DNA of 64,000 bases from Solibacillus cecembensis (GTDB lineage Bacteria; Bacillota; Bacilli; Bacillales_A; Planococcaceae). The DNA is taken from NCBI RefSeq assembly GCF_001439635.1, contig NZ_LMBZ01000012.1, forward strand, positions 54,513 through 118,512. The letters are read 5' to 3'. The notes beneath the pieces were generated by a model. That model saw only the letters and a list, made by a program, of their open reading frames with translations. It was not told the origin of the DNA and did no database searches. Below are positions 27,354-36,270 of this stretch, one piece after another. The first letter of the stretch is position 1, and every line of letters starts with the position of its first letter. The translations under genes were made by a program, and so were the position numbers.

Positions 27354-28316
27354 ATGAAAAAAATACAAAATTTAGCGATGCTATTATTTATGGCAATGCT
27401 CGTACTTGTAGGCTGTGGCGCAGAAGATTCAAAGCCTGCAACAAATGATACAGAACAAAACGAAACAGCAAAAGGTGAGGACAGTGCAGCTGCGCAGTTC
27501 CCTGTAACGGTAACGGATTCAATAGGAAGAGAGATCACATTAGAGAAACAACCAGAACGTATTATTTCTCTTACCCCTTCAAATACTGAAATTTTATTTG
27601 GCTTAGGTTTAGACGAAGAGATTGTTGGCGTATCAGACAATGACACTTTCCCAGAGCAAGTAGCGACAAAGGAAAGAGTTGGCGGGATGGAATTTAATTT
27701 AGAGCTAATAGCATCACTTAAACCAGACATCGTATTTGCGCATGGATCAGGCATGTACAACTTTGAAAAGGGTATGGAGCAGTTAGAAGCGATGGGCATT
27801 CCTGTATTTGTCGTAAAAAATGCAGTGAATTTTGAAGAAACATATGAAACGATGAAGCAAATGGGCCAATTAACAGGTAAGGTAGCACAAGCAGAAGAGA
27901 TGGTAGCTATTATACAAAAGGATATTGTAGAAATCACAACAAAGGCAGCTGGTTTAGATGGCAAATCGGCATTTATCGTTATAGGTACGAATCCAGATTT
28001 ATACGCAGTTGGTACAGGAACGTTTATTCATGAAATGCTTAGTACTATTGGCGTTAAAAATAGTGTGACACAACCAGACTGGCCGCAATATAGCGCAGAG
28101 CAATTTGTAAGTGATAATCCGGACGTGATTTTAGTAACGTATAAAGACGATGTTGAGGCAATTTTATCGAATCCAGCGTATGCCGAAATGGATGCAGTTA
28201 AATCAGGAAATGTACATTTAATTGATTCGGATACAACAAGTCGTCAAGGACCTCGTATTGTAGAAGGGATTCAATCAATTGCACAAACAATTTACCCAGA
28301 GGTTTTCGGTGAATAA
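27354..28316 (+). CDS. btuF: Vitamin B12 ABC transporter substrate-binding lipoprotein
   Basis: The 320-residue protein has a lipoprotein signal peptide with lipobox LVGC near residue 20, an acidic linker, and a helical-backbone periplasmic-binding domain (ERIISLTPSNTEILFGLGL, GGMEFNLELIASLKPDIVFAH). The family binds B12 or iron-siderophores. The upstream cobalamin riboswitch and downstream CbiZ and PduO genes assign it to corrinoids (BtuF, YvrC in B. subtilis). The ATG follows AGGAGG. Its 3' end overlaps the start of btuC by 8 nt. Confidence 0.93.
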   Translation: MKKIQNLAMLLFMAMLVLVGCGAEDSKPATNDTEQNETAKGEDSAAAQFPVTVTDSIGREITLEKQPERIISLTPSNTEILFGLGLDEEIVGVSDNDTFPEQVATKERVGGMEFNLELIASLKPDIVFAHGSGMYNFEKGMEQLEAMGIPVFVVKNAVNFEETYETMKQMGQLTGKVAQAEEMVAIIQKDIVEITTKAAGLDGKSAFIVIGTNPDLYAVGTGTFIHEMLSTIGVKNSVTQPDWPQYSAEQFVSDNPDVILVTYKDDVEAILSNPAYAEMDAVKSGNVHLIDSDTTSRQGPRIVEGIQSIAQTIYPEVFGE

Positions 28317-29307
28317 AAAATACGCATTCGCTTATTTAGTTTCGGTAGTATTGCTGCTAGTAAGCGTGTGGTTCGGTGTGTCAATTGGATCGGTTACTAT
28401 TCCCATCTCAACATTGTGGGACAAGGGGACTGATCCCGTTGCCCACAGTATTTTATGGAACATTCGGATGCCCCGTGTTATTTTAGCTGCTATTATTGGT
28501 GCTTCTTTAGCTATTGCAGGGGCAGCTTTTCAAGGGTTGCTCAAAAATCCATTAGCCGATCCGTATACATTAGGGATTTCTTCAGGTGCCTCAGTTGGTG
28601 CGGTCATGACGATTTTTTTAGGTATTTCGATTCCGTTTTTAGGAAGCTTTACATTACCGGTATTTAGTATGATTGGTGCATTATTGACGATGATTGCGGT
28701 ATTAAGCTTTGCTCGAATGGTAGACCGCACACTGAAAATGGAAACACTCATTTTAACAGGTGTTATTTTTAGTTCGTTTTTAGGTTCTTGTATTTCATTA
28801 ATGGTCGCATTAACGGGAGAAGAGTTACGAGAAATTATTGGCTGGCTTTTAGGAAGCGTTTCGATGCGCGGTTGGCCTTATGTGAAAATGATTGTACCTT
28901 TTATGGTTATAGGGGTAGTCATTATTTGGCTACAACGCCGTGAATTGAATGCGATGATTTATGGAGAAGAACGTGCGAAGTATTTAGGTGTCAATGTGAA
29001 ACGTAGTAAATTTATGATTTTGGTAGGTGGCTCGATGCTGACAGGGGCTTCAGTTGCCGTGTCAGGGACGATCGGCTTTGTTGGCCTTGTTATCCCGCAT
29101 ATGGTACGTATCATTATTGGAGCGGATCATCGTCATTTACTACCGATTTCCTTATTGAATGGCGCAAGCTTACTCGTCATTTGTGATCTAGTATCACGGA
29201 CAATTATTGCACCAGTCGAGCTACCAATCGGTGTTATTACAGCATTTATCGGTGCACCAGTGTTTGCTTATATTTTCTTTAAGCAGCGTAGAAAGGGTGG
29301 GGCATAA
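28309..29307 (+). CDS. btuC: Vitamin B12 ABC transporter permease
   Basis: The 332-residue integral membrane protein is a FecCD/BtuC permease with about ten helices. It has conserved WNIRMPRVILAAIIGASLAIAG near the start and the cytoplasmic VSGTIGFVGLVIPHMVR loop. The start is GTG 28309-28311, behind AGAGG, within the end of btuF, so translation is coupled. The operon identifies the cargo as cobalamin or cobinamide. Confidence 0.92.
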   Translation: MNKKYAFAYLVSVVLLLVSVWFGVSIGSVTIPISTLWDKGTDPVAHSILWNIRMPRVILAAIIGASLAIAGAAFQGLLKNPLADPYTLGISSGASVGAVMTIFLGISIPFLGSFTLPVFSMIGALLTMIAVLSFARMVDRTLKMETLILTGVIFSSFLGSCISLMVALTGEELREIIGWLLGSVSMRGWPYVKMIVPFMVIGVVIIWLQRRELNAMIYGEERAKYLGVNVKRSKFMILVGGSMLTGASVAVSGTIGFVGLVIPHMVRIIIGADHRHLLPISLLNGASLLVICDLVSRTIIAPVELPIGVITAFIGAPVFAYIFFKQRRKGGA

Positions 29308-30770
29308 TGCTAAAGGTGAAAAATATTTCAGGTGGCTATAGCGACAAGCCGATTGTCAAAAATGTGTCATTTCAAGTAGACAAGGGAAAAATTCTTGGCA
29401 TACTTGGCCCGAATGGTAGTGGCAAATCGACATTATTAAAAATTGTTAGTGGTGTACTCAAACCGCAAGACGGGCAAATTATAATAGACGGGCAAACGAT
29501 TGAAAGCTATTCTGTGAAACAGTTGGCTAAAAAAATGGCGGTGCTCCCTCAATTACATGCGAGCAGTTTTTCAAATACTGTCTATGATGCGATTTCTTTA
29601 GGGCGTTACCCACACCAAAGTGGCTTTTTCTCTTCGTGGTCAAAAGAAGATGAATTGGCGGTGCAAACGGCGATGGAACAAACGGGTGTGGTGCGCTATA
29701 AAGAGCATTATTTAGAGCTGTTATCGGGCGGTGAGCAGCAGCGTGTATTTATTGCACAAGCATTAGCGCAAAACTCGGAGCTGCTGTTATTAGACGAACC
29801 AACGAACCATTTAGATATTGCACATCAAAAGCAAATTTTAGATATGATTCGCCAGCAAGTGGAACAAAATGGCTTAACGGTCGTATCCATTTTCCATGAC
29901 ATTAATTTAGCCTCACTTTATTGTGATGAATTATTACTGTTAGAAGATGGAGAGATGCGCGCGTTTGGATTGCCGCATGAAGTTGTTTTACAAGGGCGAA
30001 TTGAAGACGTTTATCAAGCGCGAATTGCTACCTATCCGCATCCTGAATTACCGAAACCACAAATTACGATGCTACCAGCGAAGGAGATGCAACGCAATTT
30101 CGCTAAGGTAGCGGTGGGGGATTTTCGCATAACTAAGGACTATATTGAATACACTGCAGAGGCCCCGTTAAAAGTAGTTTCGTCCGCGGTACATAATGCA
30201 GGGATCGGCTGGTACGAAAGCTTTTTAAATCGCGCTATTTCTCCTTACTATGATATAAATAAGGTGAATGAGGAAACGGTTGCCTTTTTACAGCAACATC
30301 AGTTTGCTCCGACAAATACGGTTGTTATGTTGACGGCAGTGGCTATGAATTGTGCGGAAATTCAAGCTTTTTCATCCGGCAGTTGTGAAATCGTCGTTAT
30401 GGTAACGGCGGGTGTTGGCAATGGGATTGATGTCACGAAAGCCTATTTACGAGATGAGCCATTTCATATTGGAACGGTGAATACATGGGTTTTTGTCAAT
30501 GGCAAGCTGTCCGATGAAGCGTTTATTCAAGCGATGATTACTGCAACTGAAGCGAAAACAAAAGCATTTGCAGAGCAGCAAGTTGTCGATCAACAAACGA
30601 AAACGATTGCTACGGGCACGGCAACAGATAGTTTATTAATTGCCGCGACACAGCAAGGCGAGGAAATGCCCTATGCAGGACCGATTACCGAAGTCGGAAA
30701 ATTAATTGGTCGAGGCGTTTTCGAAACGACAATGGCGGCAATCGTAAAGTATAAGCAAGCTGGGAAATAG
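29307..30770 (+). CDS. btuD: Fused B12 ABC transporter ATPase and adenosylcobinamide amidohydrolase (BtuD-CbiZ)
   Basis: The 487-residue protein joins two domains. Residues 1 to about 250 form an ABC ATPase with Walker A GPNGSGKST, signature LSGGEQQR, Walker B LLLDEPTNHLD and switch His in FHDINLA. Residues about 285-485 form a CbiZ domain (NRAISPYYDINK, AVAMNCAEIQAFSSG, VTAGVGNGIDVTKAY, GTATDSLLIAA). CbiZ removes the side chain of adenosylpseudo-B12 to cobyric acid so that foreign corrinoids can be remodelled. A similar fusion is known as YvrA in B. subtilis. The ATG shares one base with the btuC stop (TAATG). The fusion implies that imported corrinoids are processed at the membrane. Confidence 0.92.
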   Translation: MLKVKNISGGYSDKPIVKNVSFQVDKGKILGILGPNGSGKSTLLKIVSGVLKPQDGQIIIDGQTIESYSVKQLAKKMAVLPQLHASSFSNTVYDAISLGRYPHQSGFFSSWSKEDELAVQTAMEQTGVVRYKEHYLELLSGGEQQRVFIAQALAQNSELLLLDEPTNHLDIAHQKQILDMIRQQVEQNGLTVVSIFHDINLASLYCDELLLLEDGEMRAFGLPHEVVLQGRIEDVYQARIATYPHPELPKPQITMLPAKEMQRNFAKVAVGDFRITKDYIEYTAEAPLKVVSSAVHNAGIGWYESFLNRAISPYYDINKVNEETVAFLQQHQFAPTNTVVMLTAVAMNCAEIQAFSSGSCEIVVMVTAGVGNGIDVTKAYLRDEPFHIGTVNTWVFVNGKLSDEAFIQAMITATEAKTKAFAEQQVVDQQTKTIATGTATDSLLIAATQQGEEMPYAGPITEVGKLIGRGVFETTMAAIVKYKQAGK

Positions 30771-30816
30771 TTACTCATTTATTGTGAAATGGACCAATTA
30801 CGAAAGGGTGAGTGGG

Positions 30817-31377
30817 ATGAAACTATATACGAAGCAAGGCGATAAAGGGAAAACAAGCATTATTGGAGGCCGTGTCGACAAAGATCATTTACGCGTCCAA
30901 GCATATGGCACAATCGATGAGCTGAATTCTTTCATCGGGAAGGCGATTTCCGAATTAGAAAAAGGTAAATTTGCAGATATTATTGCAGATTTAACGGCCA
31001 TCCAGCATGAGCTATTTGATGGCGGTGGTGATTTAGCGAATGTCATGAAAGAACGTCACTATAAGTTAAAAGAAGAGCCAATTATTATACTGGAGCAACG
31101 GATTGATGCTTTATCTGAAGAAGCCCCACCATTGCAACGCTTTATTTTACCAGGTGGGTCACCAGCAGCGGCAACTCTTCATATTGCACGTACTGTGGCG
31201 CGCCGTGCAGAGCGTGAAACGGTGACACTCATGAAGGAAATTGACGATGTATCACCAGTTGTTCAAAAGTATTTAAATAGACTATCAGATTATTTATTTG
31301 CCGCAGCGCGTATAGCGAACAGCCGATTATCTATCCCAGATGTCGAGTATATTCGCAGTGCAAATGTATTCAAATAA
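30817..31377 (+). CDS. pduO: Cob(I)alamin adenosyltransferase, PduO type
   Basis: The 186-residue enzyme transfers adenosine from ATP to cob(I)alamin to make adenosylcobalamin. PduO-family features are clear: KLYTKQGDKGKTSIIGG at the ATP-binding start, GTIDELNSFIG, and PGGSPAAATLHIARTVARRAER in the helical bundle. The start ATG 30817-30819 is preceded by GGGTGAGTGGG. The longer frame from 30784 would add 11 residues without a better site. It is last in the B12 operon. Its product is the cofactor required by IcmF at 39326. Confidence 0.92.
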   Translation: MKLYTKQGDKGKTSIIGGRVDKDHLRVQAYGTIDELNSFIGKAISELEKGKFADIIADLTAIQHELFDGGGDLANVMKERHYKLKEEPIIILEQRIDALSEEAPPLQRFILPGGSPAAATLHIARTVARRAERETVTLMKEIDDVSPVVQKYLNRLSDYLFAAARIANSRLSIPDVEYIRSANVFK

Positions 31378-31452
31378 ATTCAGCGAAAGTCCTGCTGAAT
31401 CTATTTAACCCCAGGAGGATATCACAGATTTTGAAAAGGAGCTTTAAAAGAG

Positions 31453-31520
31453 GTTGTCAGCCTAAAGACGTCACATCGTGTGACAACGGCTGACTGACCC
31501 ACATCCTGTGGCCCTAGGCT
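31453..31520 (+). repeat. Structured intergenic repeat, copy A
   Basis: Stem 1 pairs GTCAGCC 31456-31462 with GGCTGAC 31488-31494. It encloses the hairpin GTCACA-TCG-TGTGAC at 31470-31484. After TGA comes a third stem, CCACA 31499-31503 with TGTGG 31507-31511, then CCC. Copy B at 59854-59913 has the same layout with different paired bases. It sits in the gap after pduO. The rest of the 31378-31753 gap holds a hairpin at 31379-31402 (ATTCAGC/GCTGAAT), a palindrome, a terminator and the fadF promoter. Confidence 0.7.
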
Positions 31521-31536
31521 CAAAAAAATCTGGATG

Positions 31537-31558
31537 CAATTACGCCAAGGCGAAATTG
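31537..31558. repeat. Palindromic repeat CAATTACGCC / GGCGAAATTG
   Basis: A 10-bp inverted repeat with one mismatch and a 2-nt loop. A close relative with the same CAATTACG...GGCG.AATTG core lies at 63388-63411 after upp. Confidence 0.55.
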
Positions 31559-31568
31559 ATATAGTCGT

Positions 31569-31614
31569 AAAAAAGCTAGCTAACGATTAAAAAATCGTTA
31601 AGCTAGCTTTTTTT
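31569..31614 (+). terminator. Rho-independent terminator before fadF
   Basis: AAAAAGCTAGCT and AACGAT pair with ATCGTT and AAGCTAGCTTTTT around a short A-rich loop, ending in seven T. It ends the B12 operon transcript. Confidence 0.85.
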
Positions 31615-31653
31615 ATAGTTATATTAAATTTTCAGAATTAATTAGAAATAGTA

Positions 31654-31682
31654 TTGACTGAATGCTCACTCATAACTAAAAT
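31654..31682 (+). promoter_or_regulatory. fadF promoter with operator in the spacer
   Basis: TTGACT at 31654-31659 and TAAAAT at 31677-31682 are 17 bp apart. The 14-bp sequence TGAATGCTCACTCA at 31659-31672 fills the spacer. It matches, reversed, the site before the thiolase gene in 12 of 14 positions, so it is a likely repressor site. Confidence 0.65.
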
Positions 31683-31753
31683 GAAAGCATAGTTTAATTG
31701 AGTAAATTTTCAAATAAAAGGGTTTGGAATTTTAGATTAAAAGGGGGAGCGTT

Positions 31754-34012
31754 ATGAATGTATTATTAATCGTCAATTGGATAGCCTTCGGTGCTGTGTT
31801 ACTATATGCACTTGGTTTATTCGTTTATTTATTAAAAACACGCTATGACTTTATTCAATTAGGTAGAAAAGAAGAGTTCGAGCAAAAACTATCGGCCCGC
31901 ATCGGCGATATCGTAGAAAAAGTGTTTGGACAGTCTAAATTGTTAAAGGATAAGAAAATGGGCTTAACGCATGTTTTCTTCTTCTATGGATTTTTACTCG
32001 TGCAACTTGGTGCGATTGATTTAATTTTGAAGGGGTTAATACCGGGTACACATTTGCCACTCGCTGGCTTATATCCTGTGTTTACATTCTTCCAAGAAAT
32101 CGTAGCACTTGTTATTTTAGTAGCCGTATTTACAGCGTTTTACCGCCGTTATGTGGAAAAGCTTGTCCGCTTAAAACGAGGCTTTAAAAATGGACTTGTA
32201 CTTATTTTCATCGGTGGGCTAATGCTATCGACATTAGTAGCAAACGGAATGGGCTTAATTTGGCAAGATCATGGTTTAACAGGTGCTGAGCCAGTTGCAT
32301 CGGGCATCGCATGGCTGTTCCAATGGTTGCCACAAACAGCAGCTATCGGGATTTTTTATGTAATGTGGTGGGCACACTTACTATTCTTATTAACATTCTT
32401 AGTGTATATTCCGCAATCAAAGCATTTCCACTTAATTACGTCTATTATGAACGTATTTGCTAACCGTCAAGAGCGTATGGGGACACTGCGCCCGATTGAT
32501 TTTGCCGCATTAGAGGAAGCAGAAGATGAAGAGAATATGCCGCCACTTGGTGTTGGGAAAATTCATGATTTCACACAAAAGCAAATGCTCGATTTATATG
32601 CGTGTGTGGAATGTGGTCGCTGTACAAATATGTGTCCTGCAACGGGTACAGGGAAAATGTTATCGCCAATGGATTTAATCGTAAAATTGCGCGATCACTT
32701 AACATTTACAGGTGCTGTAGAAACGAAGCAAAAGCCGTGGGTACCTTTTTCATTCTTTAAAAACACACAAGGAAATCAGCTTGCAATGGCTGCTGGTGCA
32801 GAAGGGGCGGTAATTGATAACATTTATAGCCCATCTTTAATCGGTGATGTTATTACAGAGGAAGAAATTTGGGCTTGTACAACATGCCGTAACTGTGAAG
32901 ACCAATGTCCAGTAATGAATGAGCATGTGGATAAAATTATTGACCTACGCCGTTACTTAACAATGACAGAAGGCAAGGTTAATCCAGATGCACAACGCGC
33001 AATGACAAATATCGAGCGCCAAGGTAATCCATGGGGTCTAAACCGTAAAGAAAAAGAAAACTGGCGTGACCTTGAACCAACAATTTCGATTCCAACAGTA
33101 AAAGAATTGAAAAAATCTGGCGAAGAAATGGACTACTTGTTCTGGGTAGGTTCGATGGGAGCATTTGATAATCGCTCACAAAAAATCGCTTTAGCCTTTG
33201 CTAAGTTGATGAATGAAGCAGGTGTGAAATTTGCGATTTTAGGTAACAAGGAAAAGAACTCTGGAGATACACCGCGTCGCTTAGGAAATGAGTTTTTATT
33301 CCAAGAGCTGGCAACGGCAAATATTGATGAGTTCGACAAAAATGATGTGAAGAAAATCGTTACAATTGACCCGCATGCATATAATATTTTCAAAAATGAA
33401 TACGGTGATTTTGGCTGGAAAGGTGAAGTACTACATCATACAGAAATGCTATACGATTTAATCCAGCAAGGCCGTTTGACGATGAATTACCGTGTGGATG
33501 AAACAATAGTATTCCATGATTCTTGCTACTTAGGTCGTTACAATGATGTATACGATCCACCACGTGAAATTTTAAAAGGCATTCCAGGTGTGAAGCTTGT
33601 GGAAATGGCACGTAATCGTGAAGAAGGAATGTGCTGTGGTGCTGGTGGTGGTTTAATGTGGATGGAAGAACATGTTGGAAACCGCATAAATGTTGCCCGC
33701 ACAGAGCAAGCGATTGCAACAGAGGCATCGGTCATTTCATCCGGCTGTCCGTACTGCTTAACGATGCTATCAGATGGCACGAAAGCAAAAGAAGTAGATG
33801 ATACAGTTGGTACTTATGACATCGCGGAATTATTAGAACGCGCTGTTTTTGGAACGAAGGTAGCTTCTACTGAAGAAGAGGAGCTTGCAGAAGTGCTTGA
33901 GGAAACGACTCCAGTTGTAGAAGAATTTCAAGTGAAAGAAGCAGTGACTGTAAGTGGTGAGGGATCTACTGTTGAAGAAATACCGGCTATATCTGAAAAT
34001 AAAAACGTTTAA
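31754..34012 (+). CDS. fadF: Membrane iron-sulfur oxidoreductase FadF
   Basis: The 752-residue protein has an N-terminal membrane domain of about six helices (to about residue 225), then two [4Fe-4S] motifs (CVECGRCTNMCP from C284 and CTTCRNCEDQCP from C375). Heterodisulfide-reductase-type CCG domains follow, including GMCCGAGGG and SSGCPYC. It matches FadF (YwjF), thought to pass electrons from acyl-CoA dehydrogenases via ETF to the quinone pool. The ATG follows AAGGGGGAG. It opens the acyl-CoA degradation cluster but has its own terminator. The last ~55 residues are a Glu/Val-rich tail of low complexity. Confidence 0.92.
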   Translation: MNVLLIVNWIAFGAVLLYALGLFVYLLKTRYDFIQLGRKEEFEQKLSARIGDIVEKVFGQSKLLKDKKMGLTHVFFFYGFLLVQLGAIDLILKGLIPGTHLPLAGLYPVFTFFQEIVALVILVAVFTAFYRRYVEKLVRLKRGFKNGLVLIFIGGLMLSTLVANGMGLIWQDHGLTGAEPVASGIAWLFQWLPQTAAIGIFYVMWWAHLLFLLTFLVYIPQSKHFHLITSIMNVFANRQERMGTLRPIDFAALEEAEDEENMPPLGVGKIHDFTQKQMLDLYACVECGRCTNMCPATGTGKMLSPMDLIVKLRDHLTFTGAVETKQKPWVPFSFFKNTQGNQLAMAAGAEGAVIDNIYSPSLIGDVITEEEIWACTTCRNCEDQCPVMNEHVDKIIDLRRYLTMTEGKVNPDAQRAMTNIERQGNPWGLNRKEKENWRDLEPTISIPTVKELKKSGEEMDYLFWVGSMGAFDNRSQKIALAFAKLMNEAGVKFAILGNKEKNSGDTPRRLGNEFLFQELATANIDEFDKNDVKKIVTIDPHAYNIFKNEYGDFGWKGEVLHHTEMLYDLIQQGRLTMNYRVDETIVFHDSCYLGRYNDVYDPPREILKGIPGVKLVEMARNREEGMCCGAGGGLMWMEEHVGNRINVARTEQAIATEASVISSGCPYCLTMLSDGTKAKEVDDTVGTYDIAELLERAVFGTKVASTEEEELAEVLEETTPVVEEFQVKEAVTVSGEGSTVEEIPAISENKNV

Positions 34013-34084
34013 AGAATAATATTACGATAAAACTTTAAATTCTAAAAATTCGGTTGATTAATATTTTTAGATTTTGTAAAATGG

Positions 34085-34113
34085 AAATGGGAGACATAGT
34101 ACTCCCATTTTTT
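34085..34113 (+). terminator. Rho-independent terminator after fadF
   Basis: AAATGGGAG at 34085-34093 pairs with CTCCCATTT at 34102-34110, followed by T residues. It separates fadF from the thiolase operon. Confidence 0.85.
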
Positions 34114-34125
34114 AAACAATCATAT

Positions 34126-34139
34126 TGAGCGAGCGTTCA
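34126..34139 (+). promoter_or_regulatory. Probable operator before the thiolase operon
   Basis: TGAGCGAGCGTTCA is a near-palindrome. Its reverse complement, TGAACGCTCGCTCA, differs at two positions from the site in the fadF promoter (TGAATGCTCACTCA). It lies about 64 bp before the thiolase start. Confidence 0.6.
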
Positions 34140-34202
34140 GTCAGCTACTGAAGAAAATTAAATAAAATGTTTTCCAGTCAATCAAACAAAGGGGTGTATG
34201 GA

Positions 34203-35405
34203 TTGTCAAAAACAGTGATTTTAGATGGCGCAAGAACAGCTTTTGGGAAATTCGGTGGGGTGTTGAGCACTTTTTCTGCAAGTGATTTAGGCGGTATTGC
34301 GATTGCAGGGGCTTTAGAAAAGGCGAATGTTGCAGCAGATGATGTACAAGAAGTCATTATGGGGAACGTTTTACAAGCAGGTCAAGGGCAAATTCCTTCT
34401 CGACAAGCAGCATCAAAAGCAGGGATTCCGTGGCATGTTAAAACAGAAACAATTAATAAAGTGTGTGCATCGGGAATGCGTAGTGTGACACTTGCTGATC
34501 AATTGATTCGTTTAGGGGACGAGGAAATTATTGTAGCAGGTGGCATGGAGTCCATGTCCAATGCGCCGTACTATATGCCAAAAGGACGCTTCGGTTTGCG
34601 AATGGGAGACGCAACTTTAGTGGATGGATTATTACATGATGGGCTAACATGTGCATTTAACCCACAGCAAGTACATATGGGTGTTTACGGAAATGAAACA
34701 GCAGAGCAATTTGAAATTAGCCGTGAGCAACAAGATGCGTGGGCTGTTCGCAGTCATGAACGCGCACTTGCAGCAATAGAGGACGGAAAATTTGCGAAGG
34801 AGATTGCCGTAGTAGGTCTTCCTCAACGTAAAGGTCCACCACTCCTAATTGAACAAGATGAAGCACCAAGAAAAGGAACGACTATGGAAGCGCTTTCGAA
34901 ATTGAAGTCAGCATTTAGTCAAGAGGGAACGATTACTGCTGGAAATGCACCAGGTGTAAACGATGGTGCTTGTGCGCTCGTGTTAATGAGTGAAGCACGT
35001 GCACAAAAGGAAAATCGCCAACCATTAGCAACAATTATCGCACATGCAGAAATCGGCGTTGCACCAGAACAATTTCCTCAAACACCGGGACTTGTCATTA
35101 ATGCATTACTTAAAAAAGCAGGAAAGTCACTAGAAGAAATTGATTTAATCGAAATTAATGAAGCCTTTGCCGCAGTAGCACTTGTTAGTAATGAGCTGGC
35201 GACACTGGATCCAGAAAAAGTAAATGTCAATGGTGGCGCAGTAGCATTAGGCCATCCGATTGGCGCAAGTGGGGCACGTATTATATTGACACTTGCATAT
35301 GAGTTGAAGCGTCGAGGTGGCGGGATCGGCATCGCAGCAATTTGTTCAGGTGGCGGTCAAGGGGATGCCATCTTAATTCAAGTACAAGGCGAAGGGGAGA
35401 AATAG
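34203..35405 (+). CDS. mmgA: Acetyl-CoA C-acyltransferase (thiolase)
   Basis: The 400-residue thiolase cleaves 3-ketoacyl-CoA with CoA, or condenses two acetyl-CoA. The nucleophile is C88 in NKVCASGMRS. The His of GGAVALGHPIGASGAR and the second Cys in AICSGGGQG are intact. The start is TTG 34203-34205, with AAAGGGG about 8 nt upstream; a longer frame from 34167 has no site. It opens an operon with a hydroxyacyl-CoA dehydrogenase and two acyl-CoA dehydrogenases, so a degradative role is most likely. The symbol follows B. subtilis MmgA by similarity and is tentative. Confidence 0.9.
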   Translation: MSKTVILDGARTAFGKFGGVLSTFSASDLGGIAIAGALEKANVAADDVQEVIMGNVLQAGQGQIPSRQAASKAGIPWHVKTETINKVCASGMRSVTLADQLIRLGDEEIIVAGGMESMSNAPYYMPKGRFGLRMGDATLVDGLLHDGLTCAFNPQQVHMGVYGNETAEQFEISREQQDAWAVRSHERALAAIEDGKFAKEIAVVGLPQRKGPPLLIEQDEAPRKGTTMEALSKLKSAFSQEGTITAGNAPGVNDGACALVLMSEARAQKENRQPLATIIAHAEIGVAPEQFPQTPGLVINALLKKAGKSLEEIDLIEINEAFAAVALVSNELATLDPEKVNVNGGAVALGHPIGASGARIILTLAYELKRRGGGIGIAAICSGGGQGDAILIQVQGEGEK

Positions 35406-35406
35406 C

Positions 35407-36258
35407 ATGAACATTCAAACGGTTATGGTCATTGGCGCAGGACAAATGGGATCGGGCATTGCGCAAGTTTGTGCACAAGCAGGCTATCAAGTCGTTTTAA
35501 ACGATATGAAACAAGAGTTTTTTGAGCGTGGTATGACGTCGATTACGACAAATTTAACACGTGATGTGGAAAAAGGACGTAAAACAACGCAGGAAAAAGA
35601 GGAAATCCTTTCACGAATTACGATGTCTTTATCCATTGAAGATGCGAGCAAAGTGGACATTATTATTGAGGCGGCTGTTGAAAATATGGAAGTGAAGCAA
35701 GCCATTTTCCGACAGCTTGATCTTATCGCACCAGCACATGCCATTTTAGCAACGAATACATCGAGCCTACCGATTACAGAAATTGCGGCAGTAACGAATC
35801 GTCCTGAACAGGTAATCGGCATGCACTTTATGAATCCTGTACCTGTCATGAAACTTGTTGAAATTATTCGCGGCTTAGCAACGGCGGATGCAGTATATGA
35901 AGCAGTTGCGGCGATGACAAAGCAACTAGGCAAAACGGGTGTCGAAGTAAATGACTTCCCAGGCTTCATTGCCAACCGTATTTTATTGCCAATGATTAAT
36001 GAAGCGATTTATGCCTTATATGAAGGTGTTGCAACGAAAGAAGCAATTGATGATGTGATGAAAATGGGAATGAATCATCCGATGGGGCCATTAACATTGG
36101 CAGACTTTATCGGGCTGGATACGTGTTTGTCGATTATGGAAATCTTGCATGAAGGACTTGGTGATAGTAAATATCGTCCATGCCCACTCCTTCGAAAATA
36201 CGTGGCGGCAGGCTGGCTCGGTAAAAAATCGGGGCGCGGTTTTTACGTATACGAATAG
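35407..36258 (+). CDS. mmgB: 3-hydroxybutyryl/3-hydroxyacyl-CoA dehydrogenase
   Basis: The 283-residue enzyme oxidises 3-hydroxyacyl-CoA with NAD. It has an N-terminal Rossmann fold with GAGQMGSGIAQVCAQAG, the catalytic His in GMHFMNPVPVMKLVE, and the C-terminal helical domain (NDFPGFIANRILLPMINEA, GMNHPMGPLTLADFIGLD). The ATG follows AAGGGGAG and lies 1 nt after the thiolase stop, so the genes are coupled. Length and motifs fit the short-chain MmgB/Hbd group. Confidence 0.93.
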   Translation: MNIQTVMVIGAGQMGSGIAQVCAQAGYQVVLNDMKQEFFERGMTSITTNLTRDVEKGRKTTQEKEEILSRITMSLSIEDASKVDIIIEAAVENMEVKQAIFRQLDLIAPAHAILATNTSSLPITEIAAVTNRPEQVIGMHFMNPVPVMKLVEIIRGLATADAVYEAVAAMTKQLGKTGVEVNDFPGFIANRILLPMINEAIYALYEGVATKEAIDDVMKMGMNHPMGPLTLADFIGLDTCLSIMEILHEGLGDSKYRPCPLLRKYVAAGWLGKKSGRGFYVYE

Positions 36259-36270
36259 GGGGAGATTATC

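Noticed and set aside
31441..31520. Insertion sequence ends or a transposon remnant at the structured repeat
   Set aside because: There is no transposase fragment nearby, no terminal inverted repeats bounding a gene, and the second copy also lies in a plain intergenic gap.
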